DNA of 41,520 nt from Erysipelotrichaceae bacterium (GTDB lineage Bacteria > Bacillota_I > Bacilli_A > Erysipelotrichales > Erysipelotrichaceae), in contig JAUMYM010000003.1 in assembly GCA_030528645.1 (NCBI GenBank), forward strand, positions 1 to 41,520, read 5' to 3'. Shown in pieces: positions 9,012 to 16,254 of this stretch; position 1 is the stretch's first letter, and each line of letters begins with the position of its first letter. Below the pieces are notes generated by a model. That model was not told the origin of the DNA, searched no databases, and was given only the letters and a program-made list of their open reading frames with translations. The position numbers and the translations under genes were made by a program.

Positions 9012-9029
9012 GCCCAAAAAGGCTTTTTT
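9010..9029 (+). terminator. Small hairpin with T-run after rpmG
   Basis: AAGCC (9010-9014) and GGCTT (9021-9025) enclose CAAAAA and are followed by TTTT. It is weak for a terminator, and the next gene begins only five bases after it, so it may attenuate rather than stop transcription. Confidence 0.5.
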
Positions 9030-9034
9030 AAATT

Positions 9035-9631
9035 ATGGAAATAAAATCATTAGTTAGTGGGAGTTTTCAAACAAACACCTATATTTTAGTAAAAGACCAG
9101 CAAGCTATTTTGATTGATCCAACCGGTAAAAAAGAAAAAATTATTGAAGCTTTACATGGAGTTAAAGTCATAGCGATTTTATTAACACATGGTCATTTTG
9201 ATCATATTGGATGTGTGGATGCTTTAAGTGCTTTTTATCAGTGTGAAGTATATTTGCATGATAACGATAAAGAATTGGCTCGTAGTAGTCATTTAAATCG
9301 TTTAGGGAATATTTCTGCTTCTATTTCTGTAGCGACTAAAAGTTTAAAAGAAGGTCCTCTTACGATTGGTCCATTTCACTTTGACGTATACTTTACTCCA
9401 GGTCATACAGCTGGTTCAGTACTTCTTGCAATAGAAAAACATCTTTTTGTTGGAGATGTAATCTTTCAAGGATCAATTGGTCGTACGGATTTATATAGTG
9501 GGAATGCTTCATTAATGAAACAAAGTTTAAAATTTATAAAGACATTAAATGAAGACTACATTTTATATCCCGGACATGGTCCAACTACCACTTTGAAAGA
9601 AGAACTACAATATAATCCATTTTTAAGATAA
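9035..9631 (+). CDS. MBL-fold metallohydrolase (glyoxalase II-like, YqgX family)
   Basis: A 198-residue metallo-beta-lactamase-fold hydrolase. The di-metal site is visible as THGHFDH (His52, His54, Asp56, His57), His124 in TPGHTAGS, Asp141 in VGDVIFQGSIGRTD and His181 in YPGHGP. The short single-domain form with GSIGRTD and a C-terminal NPFLR matches YqgX-like proteins, often annotated as hydroxyacylglutathione hydrolases though the true substrate is usually unknown. The start is placed at 9035 because the family N terminus (SxFQTNTY) begins there. There is no ribosome-binding site between the rpmG hairpin and this ATG, so efficient translation is puzzling. Confidence 0.88.
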   Translation: MEIKSLVSGSFQTNTYILVKDQQAILIDPTGKKEKIIEALHGVKVIAILLTHGHFDHIGCVDALSAFYQCEVYLHDNDKELARSSHLNRLGNISASISVATKSLKEGPLTIGPFHFDVYFTPGHTAGSVLLAIEKHLFVGDVIFQGSIGRTDLYSGNASLMKQSLKFIKTLNEDYILYPGHGPTTTLKEELQYNPFLR

Positions 9632-9650
9632 CATTTGTTATCTTTTTTTT
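9625..9650 (+). terminator. Terminator after the MBL hydrolase gene
   Basis: AAGATAAC (9625-9632), loop ATTT, GTTATCTT (9637-9644), then an unbroken T-run to 9650. The stop codon lies in the ascending arm. It separates this gene from the comG operon. Confidence 0.85.
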
Positions 9651-9696
9651 AGATTTTTCCAATATATTCTCTATAAAAGGATGTAGGGAGAAAGAT

Positions 9697-10674
9697 ATGA
9701 TAAATCGACTTGAAGAATTATTGGAATTAGCTCTAGATGCTAAGGCAAGTGATGTTCATTTTACAATTAAAGATGAAGAAATGTCTATTGAATTGCGTGT
9801 CAATGACAAAATGAAATCCATACCAACAAAGAAAGAGGATAGTAGATTATTAAGATATTTACAATATCGTGCCAATCTTGATATTGGAGATAATATTAAG
9901 CCACAAACAGGGAGTTTTCATATGTTTGTAAACGATCATCATTTATCTTTAAGATTTGCATTAATTAAAAGTTTGTATATCACAAGTGGTGTATTAAGAA
10001 TCTTAAATCGAAACCTAAAACTTAACATTGATCATCTAATTAAGTTTAAAGAACAAAAGATACAAATGAAAAAAATGATGAATAGTCGTAGTGGATTAAT
10101 TATTTTTTCAGGTCCAACTGGTAGTGGAAAGACAACTACCCTTTACACTTTATTAAATGGTATTTGTCATAAAAAAATTTATACCATTGAAGATCCTATT
10201 GAAATCTATACCCATAAATTTGTACAACTTCAAGTAAATGAAGGAATTAATTTCACCTATGATGTAGGGATAAAACAAGTTTTAAGACATGATCCGGATA
10301 TTATTATGATAGGTGAAATCCGCGATGAGGTAGCTGCCAATATGGCAATTAGGTGTGCATTGACGGGTCATTTGGTTGTTACTAGTCTTCATGCTTCCAG
10401 CTGTAGTAGTGCGATACAACGTATGTTGGAGTTAAATGTAAATCCTACTCAGTTAAAAGATGTACTCATTGGGATTACAAATCAAAGATTATATGCTGGA
10501 ATAGATGCTACAAAAAAAATAAATGTATATGAAATTATGGAAAGAAAGGATATCGAGTATTATTTTGAGAATCAAAAACTTCCTGATGAATACAAAAATT
10601 TACAATATTATATTCAAAAGTCCATTCATCAAAAATATATTAGTGTTAAAAAAGCCAAACAAGATCTTTCTTGA
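9697..10674 (+). CDS. comGA: Competence pseudopilus assembly ATPase ComGA
   Basis: A 325-residue GspE/PilB-type secretion ATPase that powers extension of the competence pseudopilus from the cytoplasmic face. Motifs are Walker A GPTGSGKT (139-146), the Asp box YTIEDPIE (162-169), Walker B in HDPDIIMIGEIRDE (198-211) and the His box TGHLVVTSLHA (223-233). It lacks the long N-terminal domain and the Cys4 zinc motif of classical GspE, as ComGA does. The ATG follows AGGGAG at a suitable distance. It leads seven overlapping genes that encode the whole pseudopilus set, so the identification as ComGA rather than PilT is secure. Confidence 0.92.
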   Translation: MINRLEELLELALDAKASDVHFTIKDEEMSIELRVNDKMKSIPTKKEDSRLLRYLQYRANLDIGDNIKPQTGSFHMFVNDHHLSLRFALIKSLYITSGVLRILNRNLKLNIDHLIKFKEQKIQMKKMMNSRSGLIIFSGPTGSGKTTTLYTLLNGICHKKIYTIEDPIEIYTHKFVQLQVNEGINFTYDVGIKQVLRHDPDIIMIGEIRDEVAANMAIRCALTGHLVVTSLHASSCSSAIQRMLELNVNPTQLKDVLIGITNQRLYAGIDATKKINVYEIMERKDIEYYFENQKLPDEYKNLQYYIQKSIHQKYISVKKAKQDLS

Positions 10675-11644
10675 TTTAGATGATCTTAAAGAAATCAACG
10701 AATTATTGGAAAGTGGTTTTAGTTTTAAAGATACACTTGCCTTATTAAAAACAGTAAAGACAAGTAACATTATTCATGAGATGGAAGAAAAGATTAATGA
10801 AGGAAAATCATTAGATCAATTTTTTGGAGGGTATTGTAAACGATATATTCAGAGTTATTTTAATAGTTTTGCTAAATATTTACCTTTTAAGCAAGCCTTA
10901 TCCATCACCATTAAGGTTATTGATCACCAACGTAAGCAAATACATACCTTTATTAAAACGCTCGCTTATCCATTAAGTATGTTTCTTTTGGCAATTATTG
11001 GTCTATATATATTTAATTTATACTTTTTTCCAAGTTTGATTAAGATGTTAAAAGGGTTTCAAGTTTCTTCGAAAAATTATCTTTTACTTTCTAGTGTTAT
11101 TCATGGTGTAATTACGTTCTTCTTTCTTTGTTTATTAGCTATTCTTATTTTTCTTATCTATGTAGTAAAACAGAAAAAAGTAGTCTTTATGTATGTTGTA
11201 TTATGCACATATACGAAAAATAAATTACTAAAACGATATTTATCAAATGAGTTTGTAATCTTCTTTAAAGAATGTTTACATCAAGGCTTAAAATCCAAAC
11301 AAGCACTTGATGTGTTAAAAAGCTGTCATATGAAGCCTTTATTAGCCTTTCAAAGTTATCATATTGATAAGATGTTGCTGGAAGGCTTTCACTTACAAGA
11401 AGCCCTGAGTAATAAATTTCTTGATCAAGATTTAAGCCGATTTATGAACATAGCCATTTACTCGAATGACATTGTTAAAATGTTAGAGGGATACTTACTA
11501 AGTAATTCCATGAAATTGCAAAAGTCATTTAAACATATCGCTAATACAATGCAGATTGTATCCTACGCTACGGTAATATTGTTAATTATTTTTGTGTTTC
11601 AAATACTATTATTACCACTTAAAATTATGGGACAAATACAATGA
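10643..11644 (+). CDS. comGB: Pseudopilus inner-membrane platform protein ComGB
   Basis: About 333 residues, a GspF/PilC-type polytopic protein that couples the ComGA ATPase to pseudopilin assembly. Three hydrophobic segments are clear: LSMFLLAIIGLYIFNLYFF in the first third, ITFFFLCLLAILIFLIYVV in the middle and VILLIIFVFQILLLPL at the end. The reading frame is open back to 10523, but that part overlaps comGA and has no family similarity. I place the start at a GTG (10643-10645), giving an N terminus just before LDLDDLKEINELLESGFSF, the usual beginning of the GspF domain. No ribosome-binding site is visible, so translational coupling to comGA (32-base overlap) is likely. An ATG at 10586 is the alternative. 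Confidence 0.87.
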   Translation: MLKKPNKIFLDLDDLKEINELLESGFSFKDTLALLKTVKTSNIIHEMEEKINEGKSLDQFFGGYCKRYIQSYFNSFAKYLPFKQALSITIKVIDHQRKQIHTFIKTLAYPLSMFLLAIIGLYIFNLYFFPSLIKMLKGFQVSSKNYLLLSSVIHGVITFFFLCLLAILIFLIYVVKQKKVVFMYVVLCTYTKNKLLKRYLSNEFVIFFKECLHQGLKSKQALDVLKSCHMKPLLAFQSYHIDKMLLEGFHLQEALSNKFLDQDLSRFMNIAIYSNDIVKMLEGYLLSNSMKLQKSFKHIANTMQIVSYATVILLIIFVFQILLLPLKIMGQIQ

Positions 11645-11645
11645 T

Positions 11646-11945
11646 ATGAAATTAAAAAAAGGATTTACTTTACTTGAAATGATTATTGTCATAAGTGTAT
11701 TATCCATCTTGTTTTTACTGACCGTTCCCAATATTCAAAAAGTACTAAATGTTGTTGAACATAAAGGATGTAAAGCTCTTTTAAAGGTGGTAGATGCAGC
11801 TATTTTGCAATTTAAGTTAGACTATAATGAATATCCAAATGATATTAGTGATTTAGTAAATGCCAATTATCTAAGTGAAGATCAAATTGAGTGTGCTAAT
11901 GATCAATCGATTTACATTGTGGACAATCAAGCGGCCATTAAATAA
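11646..11945 (+). CDS. comGC: Major competence pseudopilin ComGC
   Basis: A 99-residue class III signal-peptide pseudopilin. The start at 11646 gives a five-residue basic leader, MKLKKG, cleaved before FTLLEMIIVISVLSILFLL, which has the canonical Glu at +5. The rest, with a Cys near residue 41, NEYPNDISDLVNANYLSED and another Cys near the end, matches ComGC, the main subunit of the DNA-uptake pseudopilus. A longer frame back to 11592 exists but lies inside comGB. The gene begins one base after the comGB stop, so it is translationally coupled. Confidence 0.9.
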   Translation: MKLKKGFTLLEMIIVISVLSILFLLTVPNIQKVLNVVEHKGCKALLKVVDAAILQFKLDYNEYPNDISDLVNANYLSEDQIECANDQSIYIVDNQAAIK

Positions 11946-12249
11946 AGGCTATGCCTTAATGGAATTGTTGATAGGAATATTCATCATTACAACACTACAG
12001 GTAGTAATACTTGTTAAACTCCCAAAGATGAATATGGATCATTATTACTTTAAATATGACTACTTATTACAACAAAGTAGAGTGTTAAATGATAAACAAG
12101 AAGTGAGCATTCCATTAGATGCTTATACCATATCAGCAGAAAATATGAACTTTAATAAGATGGGGAACATTAGCAGTGCCAACACATTACATTTTATGCA
12201 AAAAGACTTAGTAATACATCTTGGAGGTGGAAGAATTGAAATTAAATAG
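11899..12249 (+). CDS. comGD: Minor pseudopilin ComGD
   Basis: About 116 residues, beginning inside comGC. The leader ends RPLNKG, cut before YALMELLIGIFIITTLQ, with Glu at +5. Which start is used is uncertain. ATG 11899 gives a 17-residue leader after Met-Ile; TTG 11917 gives a shorter one; ATG 11875 would be longer. None has a clear ribosome-binding site, suggesting coupling to comGC. The C-terminal part is a small beta-rich domain, as in ComGD, a minor pseudopilin probably needed to prime pilus assembly. Assignment relies on the leader and its position in the operon. Confidence 0.75.
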   Translation: MINRFTLWTIKRPLNKGYALMELLIGIFIITTLQVVILVKLPKMNMDHYYFKYDYLLQQSRVLNDKQEVSIPLDAYTISAENMNFNKMGNISSANTLHFMQKDLVIHLGGGRIEIK

Positions 12250-12442
12250 AGGATACATTGTTATGGATACACTGTTATTTGTTATGATTTCCATGATTAT
12301 GGTTTCTTTAGTAGTCAATACAGTAACATCAAACACGACAACAACAAATGTAATCCAAACACATAAAGAACAAATAAATGTTGAATTATATGAAGCATTA
12401 AATCATGAAGTAACATGTTTAGAAAAAAAGGAATTATCATAA
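12236..12442 (+). CDS. comGE: Minor pseudopilin, ComGE-like
   Basis: A 68-residue product starting at a TTG (12236) preceded by GGAGGTGG (12223-12230), which decides the start. It begins MKLNRG, cut before YIVMDTLLFVMISMIMVSL, so +5 is Asp rather than the usual Glu. Past the helix there is only a short polar tail. It is very small, but position and leader fit ComGE. The last 28 bases overlap the next gene. Confidence 0.65.
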   Translation: MKLNRGYIVMDTLLFVMISMIMVSLVVNTVTSNTTTTNVIQTHKEQINVELYEALNHEVTCLEKKELS

Positions 12443-12807
12443 AAGATTTATTGTTATCAATCGCTATGTTAAGTTTCTTTCTTCCTATTGCTGTTGAAAG
12501 TTTCAAGGTGATACATAAAGTTAATGTGGATGAGCAGTTAATACAGGATGAAATTGTTTCTATACAATTAAGAAGACTGCTAGCATTATCAAGTGATCTT
12601 ACAGTTTCAAATGAATTGGTGCAGTTTCATTATAGTGATAAAGATTGGAAACTATATCATGTCAATGACCACGTTATTTTAACACCGGGTGTACAAATAC
12701 AATATATCGATTGTCAAGATGCTTACTTTACTGTAGAAAATAAAGTGTTACATATTCACATTTTAAGACAAGGGCATTATTATTCTTATGCTTTATCCAG
12801 AATATAA
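12415..12807 (+). CDS. comGF: Minor pseudopilin, ComGF-like
   Basis: A 130-residue product with the leader MFRKKG, cut before IIIKDLLLSIAMLSFFLP, again with Asp at +5. The downstream domain contains alternating beta segments and an IQYIDCQDAYFTVENKVL stretch that resembles ComGF, which interacts with other minor pseudopilins. The start codon lies inside comGE and has no ribosome-binding site. The gene overlaps comGG by 20 bases. Function is inferred from the leader and operon position; sequence similarity alone would be weak. Confidence 0.7.
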   Translation: MFRKKGIIIKDLLLSIAMLSFFLPIAVESFKVIHKVNVDEQLIQDEIVSIQLRRLLALSSDLTVSNELVQFHYSDKDWKLYHVNDHVILTPGVQIQYIDCQDAYFTVENKVLHIHILRQGHYYSYALSRI

Positions 12808-13132
12808 AAAAGGATTTATAAGTACTACGGCATTCGTTATGTTGTTATTTACAATAAGTTTATTATCACTCATTTTATTTAAAGATATACAAAACCTAAA
12901 AGCGATGAATTCGATTTTACAAGCAAACAAAAAATTTCTGGTAGAAGAAAAAATGATTCAAACATTTCGGTGTGCATTAAAGCAAGAAGAAATGCCAAAG
13001 GAATATACATTAGAAGATATAGAGATTTCTATTGAACAAAATCAAGATGAGTTTACGGTTTGGTCTTCCTTGTTACCATATAAATTGTATTTTATAGTTA
13101 AGGATCAAAAGATTATAGATTTTTATTATTAA
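12788..13132 (+). CDS. comGG: Minor pseudopilin, ComGG-like
   Basis: A 114-residue last gene of the operon, starting inside comGF. The leader MLYPEYKKG precedes FISTTAFVMLLFTISLLSL. The residue at +5 is Thr, so it lacks the acidic residue, as the tip-type GspK/ComGG pseudopilins commonly do. The remaining soluble part (KFLVEEKMIQTF and beyond) shows no motif I can name. Its stop (13130-13132) touches the -35 box of efp. Confidence 0.65.
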   Translation: MLYPEYKKGFISTTAFVMLLFTISLLSLILFKDIQNLKAMNSILQANKKFLVEEKMIQTFRCALKQEEMPKEYTLEDIEISIEQNQDEFTVWSSLLPYKLYFIVKDQKIIDFYY

Positions 13133-13160
13133 TTGACAAAAATAAGGATTGCTATAAAAT
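13133..13160 (+). promoter_or_regulatory. Promoter of efp
   Basis: A perfect TTGACA (13133-13138), 16-base spacer and TAAAAT (13155-13160), 22 bases before the efp ATG, directly after the comGG stop. Confidence 0.7.
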
Positions 13161-13182
13161 AGTAAAGTAGGATGGTGAAGAG

Positions 13183-13740
13183 ATGATAATTGTAAATGAT
13201 TTAAAACCCGGGACAACATTTGAACATGAAGGAAATATTTTTGTTGTTCTAGATATTGCACACAATAAGACAGCAATGCGTCAAATGATTGTTAAGGTAA
13301 AAGTGAGAAACTTAAGATCCGGAGTGATTAATGAATTGTCTTTTACAGGTGGAGACAAAGTTGATCAAGCAATGGTAGAAAAGAAAGAAATGCAATATTT
13401 ATATGATTCTGGAGATGCGTTAGTATTTATGGATACAAGTACATACGATCAAATAGAAATCAATAAAGATAAATTAGCATGGGAAATTAATTTCTTAAAA
13501 GAAAATTCAATGGTAAATATTTCGATGTATGAACAAGAAATCTTAGGTGTAATTTTACCAGATAAAGTGGAATTACAAGTAGTAGAATGTGAACCTGCTG
13601 TAAAAGGTGATACTGCAACAAGTGCTAGTAAAATGGCTAAATTGGAAACAGGATTAGAACTAAAAGTACCATTATTTATTAATCAAGATGAAATGATTTT
13701 AGTTTCAACAGCTGATGGTAAATATTCAAGTAGAGCATAA
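13183..13740 (+). CDS. efp: Translation elongation factor P
   Basis: A 185-residue EF-P with its three beta-barrel domains; it relieves ribosomes stalled at polyproline. The start has GGTGAAGAG upstream, and the family N terminus NDLKPGTTFEHEGNIFVVLD follows. The C-terminal domain is well kept (VECEPAVKGDTATSASK, ETGLELKVPLFI, ADGKYSSRA). The domain I loop that normally reads KPGKG, with the modified Lys at about position 32, here reads HNKTAMRQMIVKVKVRN. In an ungapped alignment Met32 takes the place of that Lys and Arg33 follows it. It may act unmodified or be modified differently. It has its own promoter and terminator. Confidence 0.93.
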   Translation: MIIVNDLKPGTTFEHEGNIFVVLDIAHNKTAMRQMIVKVKVRNLRSGVINELSFTGGDKVDQAMVEKKEMQYLYDSGDALVFMDTSTYDQIEINKDKLAWEINFLKENSMVNISMYEQEILGVILPDKVELQVVECEPAVKGDTATSASKMAKLETGLELKVPLFINQDEMILVSTADGKYSSRA

Positions 13741-13761
13741 AGGTCAATTTTGACCTTTTTT
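13739..13761 (+). terminator. Terminator of efp
   Basis: AAAGGTCAA (13739-13747) and TTGACCTTT (13750-13758) form a 9-bp stem with a two-base nominal loop, followed by more T residues. It begins in the stop codon. Confidence 0.85.
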
Positions 13762-13801
13762 GTTTACAATTTTATGAATATTGATTATAATAATTTACGA
13801 T

Positions 13802-13918
13802 AAAACTTTTAGGGCAGGGTGTAATTCCCGACCGGTGGTAAACTCCACGAGCCATGTTTATGGTTGAACTTGTGAAATTCAAGTAGCGACAGTAAAGTCT
13901 GGATGAAAGAAAGGTTTT
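13802..13918 (+). ncRNA. FMN riboswitch aptamer (RFN element)
   Basis: The core landmarks of the RFN element are present in order: AGGGCAGGGTGTAATTCCCG, ACCGGTGGTAAACTCCACGA, GCC, a variable hairpin, TGAAATTCAAG, GCGACAGTAAAGTCTGGATG and AAAGAAAGG. The outer P1 stem can form between AAAACTTTT (13802-13810) and AAAGGTTTT (13910-13918), with one mispair or bulge. It lies in the leader of the riboflavin transporter gene ribU and should turn it off when FMN is plentiful. Confidence 0.93.
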
Positions 13919-13936
13919 TCTTTTATTTTTGATCCT

Positions 13937-13958
13937 AAGGTTTTAATAACCTTTTTTT
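13937..13958 (+). terminator. Riboswitch expression-platform terminator
   Basis: AAGGTT (13937-13942), loop TTAAT, AACCTT (13948-13953) and a T-run. A second copy of AAGGTTTT at 13911-13918, in the 3' side of the aptamer P1, can pair with the same AACCTT strand as an antiterminator, suggesting transcriptional control. Confidence 0.75.
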
Positions 13959-13983
13959 ATTGGTTATTTAAAAGGAGAAAAAA

Positions 13984-14592
13984 ATGAACACAAAACAACT
14001 ATTTACAACAAAAAAAATGGCTATTGTAGCGATTTTATCATCTATGAGTGCAGTCTTAATGTTGGTTAGTTTCCCACTACCATTTTTTCCATCGTTTTAT
14101 CGCTTGGATTTTAGTGAAGTGCCTGTTTTAATTGGAGCTTTTGCTTTAGGACCTATTTATGGAATTATGATTGAGGTCATTAAAATTTTATTAAATACTA
14201 TTCTAAATGGAACTATTACTGCATATGTAGGAGAAATCGCAAATCTGTTAATCGGTATTTCTTTTGTAGTTCCAGCAAGTATTATTTATCGTGCAAATAG
14301 AACAAAGAAAGGTGCATTACTATCATTGCTTTCTTCGATAATGATTATGACTACATGTGCAGTTGTATTGAACTATTTTGTATTAATACCTGCCTATAGT
14401 GCAATTGCCAATTTCCCGTTAGAAGCGATTTTATCTATGGGGTCAAAGATTAATCCATTGGTTGTTAATAAGTTATCGTTTGTTTTATTTATGACATTAC
14501 CATTCAACGTATTAAAAGGAGTATTAGTTTCAATTATTCTTATTATGATTTATAAAAATATTTCGACGTTGATTAAACGTGTAATAGCGTAA
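13984..14592 (+). CDS. ribU: Riboflavin ECF transporter substrate-binding protein RibU
   Basis: A 202-residue hydrophobic protein with about six membrane segments, the S component that binds riboflavin and works with the shared EcfA/EcfA'/EcfT module (not in this window). The N-terminal part MAIVAILSSMSAVLMLVSFP, then FPSFYRLDFSEVPVLIGAFA and GPIYGIMIEVIKILLN, follows the RibU pattern, and the FMN riboswitch directly upstream makes the substrate assignment firm. AAAAGGAG precedes the ATG. ung starts four bases after its stop, so ung may be under the same riboswitch-controlled transcript. Confidence 0.93.
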   Translation: MNTKQLFTTKKMAIVAILSSMSAVLMLVSFPLPFFPSFYRLDFSEVPVLIGAFALGPIYGIMIEVIKILLNTILNGTITAYVGEIANLLIGISFVVPASIIYRANRTKKGALLSLLSSIMIMTTCAVVLNYFVLIPAYSAIANFPLEAILSMGSKINPLVVNKLSFVLFMTLPFNVLKGVLVSIILIMIYKNISTLIKRVIA

Positions 14593-14596
14593 GACT

Positions 14597-15259
14597 ATGT
14601 ATAAGAACGATTGGGATACATTTTTAAAAACGGAGTTTGAACAAGCATATTTTAAGCAGTTGGCTTCTTTTTTAAAACAAGAATATCAAGAAAAAACAGT
14701 TTATCCACCTAAGCAAGAAGTATTTCGTATTTTTCAGCTTTGTCCCTATCATAAGGTAAAAGTTGTTATTTTAGGTCAAGATCCATATCATCAACCAAAT
14801 CAAGCTTGTGGTATGAGTTTTGCTGTAAATAAAGGTGTAAAACTTCCACCAAGCCTAGTTAATATCTATAAAGAAATTCGTAATGATTTAGGTCTTTCAA
14901 CCTTTCGTCATGGATATTTATCTGATTGGGCAACCCAAGGAGTATTTCTTTTAAATGCAATTTTAACGGTTGAAGCAAATAAAGCTGCATCGCATCGCAA
15001 TAAAGGTTGGGAAATTTTTACAGATCATGTGATTGAACATTTAAACAATCGAATTGAACCGATTGTCTTTATGCTTTGGGGTAATTTTGCTAAAGAAAAG
15101 GCTAAATTAATTTCTAATCCACAGCATTTAGTATTAACAAGTGCCCATCCATCTCCACTATCTGCACATCAAGGTTTTTTTAATAATCATCATTTTTCAA
15201 GATGTAATGCTTTTTTAAATAAGCACTATAACAAATCTATTCATTGGGAAGTTTTGTGA
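14597..15259 (+). CDS. ung: Uracil-DNA glycosylase
   Basis: A 220-residue family 1 uracil-DNA glycosylase, which removes uracil from DNA to start base-excision repair. The water-activating motif GQDPYH spans residues 60-65 (Asp62), and the minor-groove loop HPSPLSAH is near the C terminus; GMSFAV and the NxIL stretch (LLNAILTVE) are also present. The length is typical. The ATG has little ribosome-binding site and follows ribU closely, so its translation is probably coupled. A terminator encloses its stop codon. Confidence 0.96.
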   Translation: MYKNDWDTFLKTEFEQAYFKQLASFLKQEYQEKTVYPPKQEVFRIFQLCPYHKVKVVILGQDPYHQPNQACGMSFAVNKGVKLPPSLVNIYKEIRNDLGLSTFRHGYLSDWATQGVFLLNAILTVEANKAASHRNKGWEIFTDHVIEHLNNRIEPIVFMLWGNFAKEKAKLISNPQHLVLTSAHPSPLSAHQGFFNNHHFSRCNAFLNKHYNKSIHWEVL

Positions 15260-15289
15260 TAACCACTGCGGTGGTTATTATTTATTTTT
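15259..15289 (+). terminator. Terminator of ribU-ung
   Basis: ATAACCAC (15259-15266), loop TGCG, GTGGTTAT (15271-15278), followed by a mixed T/A tract. The T-run is imperfect. Confidence 0.7.
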
Positions 15290-15300
15290 ATGCTTAATTT

Positions 15301-15309
15301 TGCTATAAT
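15301..15309 (+). promoter_or_regulatory. Extended -10 promoter of the 15331 gene cluster
   Basis: TGCTATAAT is a perfect extended -10, 21 bases before the ATG at 15331. The -35 region (TTTATT) is poor. It probably drives the unknown gene, cmk, der and gpsA. Confidence 0.55.
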
Positions 15310-15330
15310 TACAAAAGCGGAGGAATGTTT

Positions 15331-16251
15331 ATGGAAAAGTTATCACGTACTAAAAAATATGCCGATTTAAGAGAGAAAATTCAACATGATCGTGAAGAAT
15401 TAATACATACAAATGAATTATCAACATTTAAAAATAAGTTGAATACAATTGATAGTAATCATTTTGAAAAAGCGGAGGATGTCAGTGACACTAGTCATGA
15501 TCCAATTCATCGTCGCAGAGAAGAGTATTTCAACCCTCAAGAATCTACGGATACTTTAGAAGTTCCACAAGTACATAGTGAGTACTTGGATGATTATATC
15601 AATGAGGTGAAGGAATATAATCGTCAAAAAGGATTGCTAACCGTAGAAGATACTCAGACCAATATCTTAAGTGAGATTCGTAATCCTGAAAATAAAGTAA
15701 TACGTCCTTTTGGAGAGATTGATTTAAATCAAAATCATAATCTGGGATCTTTTAAACGAATTGATGTTGATGAAACGATGGGAAAAGATTATCAAGATTC
15801 AAATTCTCTTACTGAAGATACGGTACAAATTCCATTTATGTCTAATGAAGAGTTAAATAATACAATATCTTTAGAAATTAAGAATTTATTAAATCAAGGG
15901 AATGTTGAGTATCAAAAACAGGAGGAACCAGAATCACAAGAAGAAGTACCTTTTACATTTAATCGAAGCAAAGAAAGTGAAGCTTTATTAAATGAAACGG
16001 TTCAAATGGTTGTAGATCCATCATTAAGAAAAGAAACACCTGTTGAACATGAAGAAAAAGAGACAAAGGTTTCAACGGAAGACTTCTATAAAAGAAAGAC
16101 AATTGAAGTGGAAGAAAGTGATGAGTTTGAAGATGACTATGAAGGAAATAGTCGTATCATTAATTTTGTTTTAGTATTACTTATTCTTATTTTCATAGTT
16201 GTATTGGCTTTTGTAGGATATTGGATTTTATTACAAAAGGGGATTATATAG
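15331..16251 (+). CDS. Unknown acidic protein with C-terminal membrane anchor
   Basis: Not recognised. The 306-residue product starts with a basic motif, MEKLSRTKKYADLREKI, then has a long, highly charged, Glu/Asp/Asn/Gln-rich region without obvious domains (about 20-275) and ends in one strong hydrophobic helix (about 277-301, beginning INFVLVLLILIFIVVL) with a tail of a few residues. This predicts a largely disordered cytoplasmic protein inserted by its tail, or the reverse topology. The start at 15331 is chosen over 15325 because GGAGG (15319-15323) is seven bases from the former and one from the latter. It heads the cmk-der-gpsA cluster, three bases before cmk. Confidence 0.75.
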   Translation: MEKLSRTKKYADLREKIQHDREELIHTNELSTFKNKLNTIDSNHFEKAEDVSDTSHDPIHRRREEYFNPQESTDTLEVPQVHSEYLDDYINEVKEYNRQKGLLTVEDTQTNILSEIRNPENKVIRPFGEIDLNQNHNLGSFKRIDVDETMGKDYQDSNSLTEDTVQIPFMSNEELNNTISLEIKNLLNQGNVEYQKQEEPESQEEVPFTFNRSKESEALLNETVQMVVDPSLRKETPVEHEEKETKVSTEDFYKRKTIEVEESDEFEDDYEGNSRIINFVLVLLILIFIVVLAFVGYWILLQKGII

Positions 16252-16254
16252 TAC

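Noticed and set aside
10523-10642. A longer N terminus for ComGB inside comGA.
   Set aside because: It would overlap comGA by over 150 bases, with no ribosome-binding site and no similarity to the GspF family.
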